This document shows positions 22,233-32,799 of a DNA stretch of 64,000 nt, one piece after another. Positions within the stretch are counted from its first letter, which is position 1. Each line of letters starts with the position of its first letter. The position numbers and the translations under genes were made by a program. The stretch lies in assembly GCA_015501585.1 (NCBI GenBank), contig JADNRY010000165.1:62001-126000 (forward strand). Direction: 5' to 3'. The notes beneath the pieces were generated by a model, which worked only from the letters and a program-made list of their open reading frames with translations, made no database searches and was not told where the DNA came from. This DNA comes from Rhodocollybia butyracea (Eukaryota; Basidiomycota; Agaricomycetes; Agaricales; Omphalotaceae).

Positions 22233-22530
22233 TGTTGGAGTAGTACTTCATACAATCAATATTTCACGCTTTGGCCTTACTATTCTCGCCTATCATGTCT
22301 ATCTTTGCTCCATGCTTACACATACATATGAGACTTCGATACTTATATTAGCTAGTTTGTAGTTTTTCCTCCCTCAGTTGTACCATTATACGAACAACTG
22401 AGGTGAGCTCTCCTTTCTTACTGATACTTTATTTATACTTACATATTGTACTTTGTAGATTCACGTTCGTCTACAGGTATTGTATTAGTTGTACCGTTAT
22501 ACGAACAACTGAGATTCATGTTTGTCTACA
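22233..22530 (+). mobile_element. Copia-type 5' LTR
   Basis: Begins TGTTGGAGTAGTAC and ends TTTGTCTACA, about 298 bp. It contains two copies of a gttgtacc(a/g)ttatacgaacaactga hairpin-forming motif, common in fungal Copia LTRs. It is followed directly by gattatgagactcgctg, in the place of a primer-binding site. Confidence 0.75.
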
Positions 22531-22597
22531 GATTATGAGACTCGCTGTTCTACGAGCATCGAAAACGTAAATCCCAGCCCTTTGAATACAAGCAAAC

Positions 22598-22915
22598 ATG
22601 ACATCAGGGAATTCTGTCCTGACAGTACCTACATTTCCCGAAGCATCGCAGCTATCGGGAAAAGAGACATGGCGACCCTTCAAAAGCCGAGTCCAGCTAA
22701 ATGTACAGCTGAGAGGTCTACTCGGATATCTGAATGGAACCATTCCTAAACCAACTAGAGATCCATTGCTATTTGTAACAGGTACTCAAGCACTTTCCTC
22801 TACATCTCCAGACAGCCCATCTCCTTCTCCGGGAGAGTGGTATCAACGCGAGTGGATGGTTGCATCCATCATATGCTTGAACTGTACTGACCCTGTCGGT
22901 ATCGGAAGGGGTAAA
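22598..22915 (+). pseudogene. truncated Copia gag fragment
   Basis: The frame reads TVPTFPEASQLSGKETWRPF, then SRVQLNVQLRGLLGYLNGTI and, later, EWYQREWMVASIICLNCTDP. This is the start of a fungal Ty1/Copia gag polyprotein, recognised from memory. After about 105 residues it is cut off at ggaaggg|gtaaat, where sequence homologous to secreted-family gene P2 takes over. The rest of gag, protease, integrase and reverse transcriptase are missing. Confidence 0.8.
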
Positions 22916-22967
22916 TCTTTTCCTAGGTTACACGATGATACTTTATAAGTTAACTGGTGTATTACAG

Positions 22968-23829
22968 CCGAAAGACAATACGGTACCTAGTCTTCCGTCT
23001 GAGCCGAATAAAGCGAAGAAGCCCAGGAAAAAAACCGAGAGTGAAAGATTTCCCTGAATCGGTAAATGTTTTATTGGGTTACAAGGTTGTACCACACCTA
23101 ATACATATTGCCAGCCAACGGGAATCCTCATTTCCCGACTGAACAAGCCTTTACTGAGTAGGGAGGATCTGAGCAAGAGCATCAAAGGAACCCTCAGCAT
23201 GGCTATCTTCAACACAGGCTTCGGGGATATGGATGTCCGCTGGCTAAAACCAAAGTACACAGGTCGCTATGAGCCAGACCCGATCGGCCCAACCCTGGAG
23301 ACAGCATGGATTTACTTACAGTTCTTCAATTACAAACACGGAACCTTGGAGTGTACTGAGGCTAATAGATGTTGGGTGTGGATAGCACAAGGTGACGGCT
23401 GTGAGTTTCGGTTTGGATCTTATTTTCCTTCCGGTCCTCACATATACTTTGTTAGATGGAACAAGGACGTCGACGGCTAACGGGAAGAGCTTATTGAGGC
23501 CGAGGCCTCTGATCACGAAGGGCGAGGGTAAGAGGGGCAATGGTAAGAAAGGCAAGGGTAAGAAAGGCAGTAATAAAGGCAAGGGTAAGAGCGGTGAGGA
23601 AAATAGCAAGGAGGGGAAGAGGGGGGTGCCGTATGTTTGCATTGGCCAAGGCCATCCACAGACCTGGAAAAGGGATGAAGTATACGGCAGACCTGTTGAA
23701 AAACCGGAAGAGGAATCATTTGTGACGAGGGCAAAGCAGGGGGTATGGGACGAGCTTTGGGATGAATTCAACGCACGATTTGATGATGAAGACTTCAATC
23801 CAGTGAAGTATGGACAGCATAAAATTTGA
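22968..23829 (+). pseudogene. secreted-family member P1, 5' exons replaced by Copia DNA
   Basis: Plus-strand branch of the same family as S1-S3. Recognisable exons are 22968-23061 (PKDNTVPS start, basic), 23115-23400 (starts PTGILISRLNKPLL, with GFGDMDVRWLKPKYTG, AWIYLQFFNYKH and C-x5-C pair CTEANRC) and 23456-23829 (GKG/KKG-rich linker, YVCIGQG, VYGRPVEK, WDEFNARFDDEDF). The C-x5-C, GRPV and DEFNARF..EDF features match S2/S3. The signal-peptide exon and second exon present in P2 are absent; a Copia LTR/gag fragment sits there instead. The first retained exon has seven A at 23028-23034 where six would keep frame. Secretion is therefore lost or depends on an unseen upstream exon. Confidence 0.7.
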
Positions 23830-24144
23830 AAAGCTTCATCTGAAATGACCCCAGTCCTAGGAATATCTGGCCCTCTATGTAGATCTATATCACTATTTTG
23901 CTATCCCCACAGTGTATGAGAATCATATCGGCTTTAGAGTAAACATTTAACACCTCTCGTAAATATGCTTCCAAACAAACTTCTTTCATATCAGTGTACG
24001 TTCCTTCCCGTCCACTCCTCTTCTTCAAACACCCAGGCCACCAAAGCATTGCACTTGGCTTTCAGAACAGCTCATTTTTCCGTTTTCGTGTCTGTTTTTG
24101 TCTATGTGTTTTCTGACTAATTTATTTTATTTTCCTTCGTCTAG
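23830..24144 (+). repeat. segment shared with the P2 3' flank
   Basis: The stretch ctaggaatatctgg...ccaccaaagcattgcacttgg is closely repeated at 35816-36005 after P2, so P1 and P2 lie in one duplicated segment. It then joins an intron end (ttccttcgtctag) of a gene A copy. Confidence 0.7.
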
Positions 24145-24785
24145 CGATGTGCATCCAAGAACAAGAACAGGAACAGCAAAATTATCATGCTCATACCGCC
24201 TCAGCGGCGTTTGCTGCTGGAGCAAGCGAGACGCTGTTTATGGCGTCGCCAAGCCCGTATCAGACTTCGTTTACTTCCTCTGAGCCCTCCTCCCTTAACT
24301 CTTTTAACGCCACCTCCGCCACCTCACTCAATGCCCCCTCACCTATAACCACCGCCTCCCCTCAAGAAGATGGCGCAGTCTTCACTGGAATGGCCCCTCC
24401 TAAGGACGGCTCGAGCCCTGATGATATGCTGCGTGCGTATGCGGAGCGCAAGGCTGCTGCCGCTGCTTCCTCCGGTGCTTCTTCACCCATCTCACCCGCG
24501 TCCCCTGTTTCTGGTGGGCTTGGAGGTAAATTGAAGACGCTGAAGGGGAAGATGTCGGTGCCGTCGCCTTTGGGGGGAGGTTCTCAACTGAGGCGAGGGA
24601 GGTTAGGGGGAGAGGGGGAAAGGGGAGAAAGAGAAAGGGATGGGGTGGGAGTGGGCATGGGCATGCTATGTAAGAGGATGTGTCCTAACCACGACCTTTC
24701 CTTGTCCCCTATTTACATGACTTGTGAGATCTTGTGGGGTTTGCTTTACTTTACCTTTATCTTTACCTTTATGTGTTTCTTATGA
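24145..24785 (+). pseudogene. gene A last-exon copy D
   Basis: Matches gene A exon 3 nearly end to end (QEQEQEQQNYHAHTASAAFA through SSPDDMLRAYAERKAAAA to KLKTLKGKMSVPSPL). The frame changes at a shortened G/C stretch near 24570, giving a different tail. There is no exon 1-2 or membrane helix in front, only the intron 3' end. Cannot encode a membrane protein on its own. Confidence 0.85.
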
Positions 24786-25640
24786 TTCTTTTTTTTTCTT
24801 TTTCAATTGTGATTGTGTGTTCCGAAACGTCTTTTTTCATTATGTGATGTCGTCATCGTTGGGGTTGTCATGCGGCTGTAGTGCTGGGCTATTTTGACTG
24901 GAAGATGGGATGGAAGGATGAGAGAGGGCGGCTCGTTGTCTTCCCCCCATTGATTGTTAGTCCCCTGCCCCATCGCACATACCACTTCCCCCCTTCGTCG
25001 ATCCAGTTGAACTTGAAAACTACAGCTTTTATCGAAGGGCCTGGCTTGCCCCATTTCCGATATCCTATTTCTGATATCCCGTATCCCATATTATACTTTT
25101 TGCAGAGAATGGGTTGCACCAGGGTGTTACCTTTTTATAACGTATATACAATTTTATTGATAGCCGTTATTACAAGTGTAAAAGCAGAGTGTAAGCAAAG
25201 TGTAAGAGTGAAATGTGAAAGATGTGAAAGGGCTAGGACAGGGCTAGGATGTGCATTAGAGGTGCATTAGTTTTGGGTAGAAGAGTCTGCGTATTTTATA
25301 TTCTCCCTATACTCCCTATATCCTCAACAGATCACGCTGGTAGACTCCACCATTTCAAGGGCCCAAGCTGGCCCCCCCGGGGTGCATGTGATTGAAAAGG
25401 AAAGGAAATCGCTCTTTAAAGTTTTAGGGACACAACTTGTGGGGCTGCCGCGGGGAGCAAATTTTGCTGGTCCGGCTGGAGTGAAAAAAAAAGTTAAAAC
25501 TCTCCTCTCAAGTAATGTGGTCTGACCTGGTCTGACCGTCGATGCTGCGACAATCACCACCAAGGCAGGTGGCGGGGACAGGGGCGGTTACTCCGACTGG
25601 TAACAGGTGGTAACTGTGCGTATGAAAGAATCGAAAGACC
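24786..25640 (+). repeat. 3' module, copy 4
   Basis: Aligns with the second half of copy 1 (from the cttatgattctttttttt landmark to attttattgatagccg), followed by the shared tail gggtgcatgtgattgaaaag ... ggtggcggggacaggggcgg. The first half of the module is missing. No gene. Confidence 0.75.
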
Positions 25641-25659
25641 AATTGAGGCCTCAGAGTAG

Positions 25660-26605
25660 CCCTAAAACATCATATCCCTTATATCCTTCACGTCTCACGT
25701 ATCTCAACTGTACTCATCCGCGGCGCATCCCCCGCGTTCCTGTGTTTTCTTGGTTTCTCGGTTTTTCTGAATCTCGATTTTTCATTATTCTTATCTATTT
25801 GCTGTTTCTGTATCATTCAGTATTCCTGCTACATGTCCCGATTTCCATGTCCCTTTAACTTTTTCAACTTCTTGTTCCAACTGTACATATTACCATTATT
25901 ACCCCTGCCTACAAGTTCTTACTTGTTCCTTTTGTGCTTGTTCCTTATGCAGTCTTACGTGTTCCTTTTGTGCTTGTTCCTTACGTGTTCCTTACTGTCG
26001 CTGTGTAGAGTGGGTTTTACGCGTGAGTTCTTGTGGTTTTGTTTGCTTTATTTCACCTTGATGTGTTTCTTTTATTATGATTCTGTTTTTTTTCTTTTTT
26101 GTTTGGTTGTGTGTTCTGAAACGTCTCTTCATTATGTCGTTACCGATGTCGTCGTTGGGGTTGTCATTGTCGGAGGTTGTAGTGAGGTTGTAGAAGAGGG
26201 AAGACAGCAGAAAGAGGAAGGCTTGTTGTCTTTTACCCCTACCCCTCCCCCCACTCGATTGTTATTCCTTCACCCCTCATCCCTCATCGATCCAGTTAAA
26301 CTCTACAATGAATCTATCAAAGGGCCTGGCTTGCCCCATTTCTGATATCCCGTATCCCATATATTATACTTTTTGCAGAGAATGGTTGCACCAGGGTGCT
26401 ACCTTTTATAACGTATATACAATTTGTTGATACCCATTAACATACGCCTCATTAAGAGTGTAAGAGTGAAAACGTAAAGATGTGAAAGTTGAAGTTGGAG
26501 TTGGGCAAGGATGGGGCTAGGATCTGCTAGGATGTGCAAAGATGTGCATTGGTTTTGGGTAGAGGTGAGATGGGTCCGCATATCCTATATACTCCCTATA
26601 GTATC
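25660..26605 (+). repeat. 3' module, copy 5
   Basis: Starts inside the module near tctcaactgtactcatccgc and runs to gatacccattaacatacgcc and the ggttttgggtagaggtgaga tail. It then abuts the degraded 3' end of the NACHT-ankyrin gene at about 26605-26610, which marks a rearrangement breakpoint. Confidence 0.75.
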
Positions 26606-26807
26606 CTCTGCAGAGGCTGCCTGGAGTGCATGCCCATAGTGTCAGAAGAAGCTGGACAATATCTTTGTTACCTATCTGGGAAGCCGCCTGGAGTGCATTC
26701 CCATAGTATCCTCCTTGGGCATTAACATCTGCTTTGTGATCCAGAAGAAGCCGGACAATATCCTCCTTTCCTTTACTAATAGCTGCCTGGAGTGCATTCC
26801 CATAGTA

Positions 26808-27052
26808 CTGTATAATTACGACCAGATGATCTCAGGGGGTCATGCGTTATGCATTGATTTTGGTGAACATGATGATCGCGTCCCAAAATTATGCGTTACG
26901 CATTGCCCTTTGAATTGGGCCCGCCCGAATTTTTAGATGTTTTCACTGTTACATGATGATCAAACCCCTCTGTTACGCGTTACGATTGCCAAATGGCAAA
27001 GATCGTCGGGTTGCGCTATGCGTTACACAATCATCTGGTCGTAATTATACAG
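26808..27052. mobile_element. Tc1/mariner-type MITE in the ankyrin region
   Basis: 245 bp with terminal inverted repeats CTGTATAATTACGACCAGAT and its complement at the other end, flanked by TA (26806-26807 and 27053-27054). The TA duplication suggests the Tc1/mariner superfamily. Inside are sub-terminal variants of tgcgttacgcattg. There is no coding capacity. Without it and one TA, the ankyrin frame reads NAQGGYYGNALQ. Confidence 0.9.
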
Positions 27053-27319
27053 TATCCCCCTTGGGCATTCACATCTACTTTGTGTTCCAGAAGAAGCCAG
27101 ACAATATCCATGTTTCCCTTCTTGGAAGCAGCCTGCAGTGCATTCCCATACTGTCCCCCTTTGGCATTTACATCTGCTTTGTGCTCCAGAAGAAGCTCAA
27201 GAATATCCTTCCTGCCCTGACTGATAGCTGCAAGCAGTGCATTCACACAGTATCCCCCTTGGGCATTTACATCTGCTTTACATTTCAGCAGCAGAAGCTG
27301 ACAAACTCCCTTATTTCTA

Positions 27320-27973
27320 GGGATCTGCACCGTAACCGTATACGGTTACGGCCGTATAATTTACGGTCACTTACGGTATACGGTAGGACCGTAACCGTAA
27401 CCGTAAAGAGATCCAAAAAGCCTCTTACGGTTACGGTTACGGGTATTATACGGTAATTGTACGGTATACGGCCATATAAAAATTACTAAGACCTAAAACT
27501 TGAACTTTGCGCATATATACTCGCTTTGAATACAAGCTCAAGAGTCTCATGTTGATTCTGGTATAGTATCACCACACAAACGGTCTCTGCATTCAAACAG
27601 AGGACCACCTCAACAACAAGTATATTAATTCCCACAGTGATCTGATGTGGTGATGAAAGCTTATACCATTTTTCCTGACATTGAGGGCTCGATTTCAGAA
27701 AGCAAGCAATTCTTTCCAACGGAAATACCATTGGTGGTATCCATATGAATAGAAAAGCAGTCAGATAACCTCCTTGCCGTTGTTGGCTCCTGGGTAATTT
27801 TACGGGCCGTATGGTACCCGTATACGGCCGTACATATACGGTCAGTATACGGTATACGGGAGTACCGTAACCGTAACCGTAAACTAGCTTTGCAAGCCTT
27901 ATACGGTACGGTTACGGGTACCCATAAAACCGTAACCGTAAACCGTATTATACGGTTACGGTGCGGATCCCTA
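27320..27973. mobile_element. hAT-like non-autonomous element in the ankyrin region
   Basis: 654 bp with inverted termini TAGGGATCYGCACCGTAACC and an 8-bp target duplication CTTATTTC (27312-27319 and 27974-27981). An 8-bp duplication and a TAGGG-type terminus fit the hAT superfamily. Sub-terminal regions are packed with CCGTAACCGTA and ACGGTTACGG motifs, typical transposase-binding arrays. There is no transposase frame. Its first bases supply the TAG that ends the ankyrin frame. Confidence 0.92.
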
Positions 27974-28293
27974 CTTATTTCCCCTCCAGCAAGCTACCTG
28001 TAGTGCATTCCCATACTCTCCCCCTTGGGCATTTACATCTGCTTTATGCTCCAGAAAAAGGTGGACCATATCCTTGTTTCCTTGCTTGACAGCTTCCTGA
28101 AGTGCACTTCCATATTGAGCATTCACATCCACATGGTACTCCAAAAAAAGCTGGACAAAATCCATGTTTCCTGCATCAACCGCTGCCTGGAATGCACTCC
28201 CATACTGCTCCCCTTGACCATTTACATATGCATGACCTTTGACCATTTACATATGCATGACCTTTGACCAATAAATGCTCAGCAATGCATTGC

Positions 28294-28613
28294 TGTCACG
28301 ATACACCCTCGTAGGTATAAGCACAGCATCCTCTCATATGTATCATGTATTTGTTATTCTTCTTACAAGTTTCACTTGAGTTCTTACATGTTTTACTCGT
28401 ACTTTACATAGCTTTTCATTACACATTTCAACTAGAGTTTCATGAGTATTTCATAATTACTTACAGTATTTAAGCACTTAGAGATATCTAGATTCCCCAG
28501 TTAAATCAACTCTCTTCCCTCTCCTACAACTCTTACTCTACTCGTATCCACTCTTATTCCCTCTTCTCCTCCTAAGACGAAGTTCTCGCCATCTCTCCGG
28601 CTTGACCTTCACA
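28294..28613. mobile_element. solo LTR in the ankyrin region
   Basis: 320 bp from TGTCACGATACACC to ...GACCTTCACA (TG...CA on either strand), flanked by ATTGC (28289-28293) and ATCGC (28614-28618), a 5-bp duplication with one mismatch. Removing it joins LYYMVRLSM to the ankyrin frame CIAEHLLVKG in phase. The mismatch suggests it is older than the other two insertions. Confidence 0.8.
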
Positions 28614-30433
28614 ATCGCATGCTCAACCTAACCATGTAATACAGTTGATTTGGTATTTGCCTTGCCCTAGATCTGGACAATAGTCAAACAGGCCGGCCCA
28701 GGCCGCCCTACTACTTGGATCATGAATTCTAATCCAATTTACATATGTGAGTCGACTGCTGTCTTTCAAAAGTAATATGGCGAGGTCCTCAGTGGTAGGT
28801 TTATGTTCAAAGACTTCATCATCTATCCTTTTCATATGTGATGGCCAATACTGAGCAGCATATAATCCTAAAGGATATAACACCTCAAAGGCATTTTTGT
28901 CTTCAGGCAACATTCCCTCCTTGTTGAACTGGAGCAGATAAATTAGGCATGTTTGACATATTGTGGAATGGGCCAAGTTCTCATTGAGTTCAAACAATTT
29001 GCCTATATGCACTTCAGCATGAGTTTGAGTAAGAAACTCTTTCACTGAATTGTGTGCAAGCTTCACTACTTTCCTCATATCCACAGTTATCAAAGTGGAA
29101 TCTAAGATCTCATAAACCCCATTCTCAAGCTCCAATGATCGCATTTCAGGATCAAATGTTTGAGCTTCTAGGTCTACAGCAAGAATATCTGTGACCTGTG
29201 CAATTGAGAGTGGATTAAATGCATAGGTCAACCACATCAGAAGTTTTTCCGCATCGTGTACATGTTCGCCTTCTCTCATTCTTTCAATGGCCAGAGTGTA
29301 TGTTTCCTCGAGGGTCTTTGGTAACTTTTTCATTGCCTCACGCAAGGCTTTGGGTGTCTTGCACCGTTGCAGCACAGTTACCTGGCAGTCAACCCAACGG
29401 AACCTTAAAACATCAAGTCAGTTACAAGGCAGCTCAATATTTTAGAGTAAGTACTTACTGTCCCTGGGAAACTCGACTTAAATAATTGACTATTTCGGTA
29501 AACAGTTCAGGCTTAAGTTTTCGATGGCCAAGTTTGTCCTCCAGGTATTTAGCAACATCCTGATGAAAACATTGTGTATCATCAAGGTGAATATACCAAG
29601 AACCAGTGTAACCTGTCTCAGCCAAATATCGACTGGTTACAGCTATGGAGAGGTTCTTCTTGAGATGCCCAAGATGTTTGAGAACATCAGTTCCCTCACT
29701 GCATTCATCCATGGCATCCAGCACGAGGTATACTGGGTACAGTTCTTTAGAAACAACTTCCAAAGTGGCCCTTAGTTCTGCTGTAGTAGGCTCCATAAGG
29801 CCCTCTGTGCACATTACATACAGCTCATGAAGGGCAGGATGAACTCCACCACTCCTTGTAGCCATTTGAAGTAAAAGTGATTGAAAGAGGCCCCGAGCAT
29901 TGGTCTTAGTCTGTGAATTATCCCGGTTGTCAAAGTAGTAGTAGCAGCACAGTAAAGCTGGATCATCTCTTAGTTGCTGTATCATACCCGTCCTGAAGAA
30001 TCACATGAGAAATATGAAAATAACATGATACTACCAATGTTGTGTGCATACGAAAGGAATGTTTTGCCTGAACCCACTACACACAATGATTAGATTCAAG
30101 ATCACTGTACAAAATAGTATTACCTTTGCCCTGGATCCATAAAACTCCAGATGCAGCCTGTCTCCATTTGATAAACTGAGGATCAGAGAATATCCAGTCT
30201 CCAGTTCCAGGTGTTCTCTTATCACATGCTGCCACAAAATTTGTAGAGGGATCAGGTGCTTTTAACCATTTCCGAATATCCGACACATCATTGGTCTCTT
30301 CAATGAAGGGTTAATTGAAACCATTAATAAGAGTAGTGATGCACCCACTCCAGGTATGATAATTATTCTGGATAGTGGTTGCTGCTTGAAAATGCGGGTT
30401 TACTAAATTGAAGTTGGAAGCACCAGTAAACAT

Positions 30434-30652
30434 GCTATCAGAAGTGTCAAGCTGGAATTATGAAATGAGAAGCAATACTTGATACTCACCTGCCTGTGCT
30501 ATATGCACCAACCTGAGGTTTGCCTTGCTCCTCTCTGATCATGACAATCAGCACTGGACTTGTGAGGTGATCTTGAATTCTTACCTGGAATATCTGGACA
30601 AAGGTTCGGACATGGGGGTACAATGTCAAACGGGCACACGTGTGAGTAGGTA
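30434..30652 (-). other. 5' leader region of the NACHT-ankyrin gene
   Basis: On the coding strand a GTGAGT donor (about 30489) and a TTCCAG acceptor (about 30451) precede the ATG at 30433, so a leader intron is likely. Nothing coding is recognised before it. Confidence 0.4.
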
Positions 30653-30906
30653 CAGTGGCCGCTAAAACTGATGTCGCCCCCCAAATCGGGAAAGTAGCTC
30701 CGGAGTAGACTTAACTTCATTTTACTGCGTCGATACAATGTTTTAGGATGTATTATGGTCAGCTACATAGTTTAAAGTAAAAAAATCCATGTATATACGA
30801 TGCTGCTACTGTTTCAACGTCGGTTTGATGAGCTCGAACAGAGTTGAACAAGCTTGCGGAGCTGCCTTCCCGATTTGGGGGGTGACATCAGTTTTAGCGG
30901 CCACTG
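30653..30906. mobile_element. Tc1/mariner-type MITE upstream of the NLR gene
   Basis: 254 bp with inverted termini CAGTGGCCGCTAAAACTGAT, over 45 bp long allowing mismatches, and TA flanks (30651-30652, 30907-30908). A CAGT terminus with a TA duplication is classic Tc1/mariner. No coding frame inside. Confidence 0.9.
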
Positions 30907-31189
30907 TATGCACAAAGTTACCTAAGTTCTTTATCGGGCCAGGTCCGATTTCACCGGTGGAGCCCTGAGCCCCGTGACTTGAAGCAAAAGTGCTTGCAGG
31001 CCCATTCTTAAAATTATCGGTATTTCTCTATATATCTCTGCTGCAGAAAGAAGCACCCTAGTGCAATCAGATTGTATGCCCATCATGAGGCGTGCATCGC
31101 AGCAACAGCGGACTATTTAGTGTATGCCGGCACGCCAGAAAATGATAGCAGAAGCGCCTAATTTGCCAAATTTTTCATCCGCACTCCTC
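30907..31189. other. no gene seen
   Basis: Unique sequence between the MITE and the start of the truncated gene A copy F. Confidence 0.4.
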
Positions 31190-32796
31190 TAGACATTACC
31201 TGGGGATACGACTTGCCTTACTCCTACATCTAAGTTCGTTGACATATACCTCTATCTTCCTTCTGCCGCTACATCTCCTCGTCTTCACCTATGGGAAAAT
31301 TGTCAACTACAAACCAGGGTTCTACGTCGCAGACCTTGTGCCGCGGTGGTGGAACTCGACTGCCTCAGAGCAGCTTCAGTTACTCATAATCCAAGCTGGC
31401 GATGCCCCGTTCCTCGCAACACTCCCCGCTGGCCCCGTCCTCACTGCGACATACGCTGCGCCTTCTACTGGCGTTCCCGCTTCTTCAAATTCTGTAACCA
31501 ACATCCAACAGTCCACTGTGTCGTCGTCGTCCAGCCATCTCCCAGGGGCAAAGTCGCCGCAGCAGTCATCGTGCCGCTGCTCGTCGTCGCTGCGCTCGCC
31601 GCGTTCTTCTGGATCCGCCGCAGCCGCGCGAAAGGAAAGGAGAAGAGCCATCACAGTTCTATATGCTTGTATGTGGTGTTGGGTTGGGTGCGGGTACGGG
31701 GTCGGCTGCTGGACATATGAATATCTCCACCTCTATCCTCAACTCGAATAATTCCGGTAGTTTGGGTGCACAAGAAGCCTCTCGGCTCTCACGCTCCGAA
31801 GAGGTATATGGAGAATATGGGTTTGCTGTTGAAGGACCGGAGTATGTATATGAGGCCTTGAGGCACAGGAAGTGTATGCGTATACTTCGCCTGAGCCGTC
31901 TCCTGCCTACCCCTCCTACCTCGTAGAGGATTAGTATGCGCAGCGCGAGTCGCAATGGGAGTGGATGGGGAAGTGTGAGTGCCGGAAAGACGAGCTTTGA
32001 GAGTGGTGGGTTTGAGGATGTCGGGCCTGCGTTGACTAGTGAGTGTGCGGTTCCTTTCTAATATCCTTTCTGTTTTTTTTTTCTTTTTTCATCCCCTGTT
32101 TCCGTCTCCCGTTTGCGTTATACCGTTTTCGTGTCCATTTTCCCCGTTTTCTGACTCAACTCGTTTTCTCCAGTGATGCGTGTCCAAGGACAAGAACAGG
32201 AGCAGCAAAACTACCACGCGCACCGCGCCTCCGTGGCGTCAGCGGCGTTTGCCGCTGGCGCGAGCGAGACGCTGTTTACGGCGTCGCCGAGCCCGTATCA
32301 GACTTCGTTCAGCTCTGCCGTTCCTTCTACCCTTTCCAATGACTCTTCTCCTACCTTCCTTAACTCCCATAATTCCCATAACGCCAACTCCGCCGCCTCC
32401 TCCCTTTCTTCTAACGACACCGGTCTAAATAAAGAAGACGACGCGGTCTTCACGGGCATGGCGCCACCTAAGAACGGCTCGAGCCCTGACGACATGCTGC
32501 GTGCGTATGCGGAGCGCAAGGCTGCTGCTGCTGCGTCTGCGGGTTCTTCCTCCATCTCACCTGCCTCACCTGCGTCCCCTGTTTCTGGTCCAGGTGGGAA
32601 TGGGCATGGGCATGGGAGAGGGATTGGAGGGATTGGAGGTAAATTGAAGACGTTAAAAGGAAAGATGTCGGTGCCGTCGCCATTGGGGAGGAGATTCCTG
32701 ACTGAGGCGCGGGAGGTTAGGGGAGAGAGGGGCGAGAGAGAAAGGGGGGAGAAGGAGAGGGATGGGAGTGAGAGTGGGCATGGGCATGCTATGTGA
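31190..32796 (+). pseudogene. gene A copy F, 5'-truncated with a middle deletion
   Basis: Homology starts at ATTACCTGGGGATACGACTTGC, so exon 1 and the first part of the outer domain are missing, and an extra G shifts the frame. The outer domain (MPRWWNSTASEQLQLLIIQA in gene A) and the helix/basic anchor are recognisable, but about 500 bases of the tail (gene A 10900-11520) are deleted. The last exon (about 32173-32796) is intact and ends SESGHGHAM like gene A. Intron 2 is retained at 32039-32172. Confidence 0.85.
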
Positions 32797-32799
32797 GAT

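Larger units (their letters stand above)
26610..30433 (-). pseudogene. NACHT-ankyrin NLR gene interrupted by three transposable elements
   Basis: NLR-type signalling ATPase. Start 30433 (MFTGASNFNLVNPHFQAATT). Then come an exon with WLKAPDPSTNF, a 25-base exon (30076-30052) completing Walker A (GKVGSGKT), exon 29992-29459 with Walker B-like YLVLDAMDECSE, and exon 29403 onward with the NACHT C-terminal helices. From about 28660 it continues into eight ankyrin-type repeats (YGNALQAAS...VQLLLEHKADVNAQG). Interruptions are a one-base frame change at 28656-28658 (A run), a solo LTR (28294-28613), a hAT-like element (27320-27973) and a mariner-like element (26808-27052). Removing each with one target copy rejoins the repeats in frame. 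The last repeat near 26640 is internally deleted and the gene ends at a module breakpoint. Family knowledge: fungal NLRs of this type act in non-self recognition and cell death. Confidence 0.85.

Noticed and set aside
28623..29375. stand-alone 250-residue gene
   Set aside because: It is an internal exon of the NACHT-ankyrin gene; splice sites on both sides keep phase.
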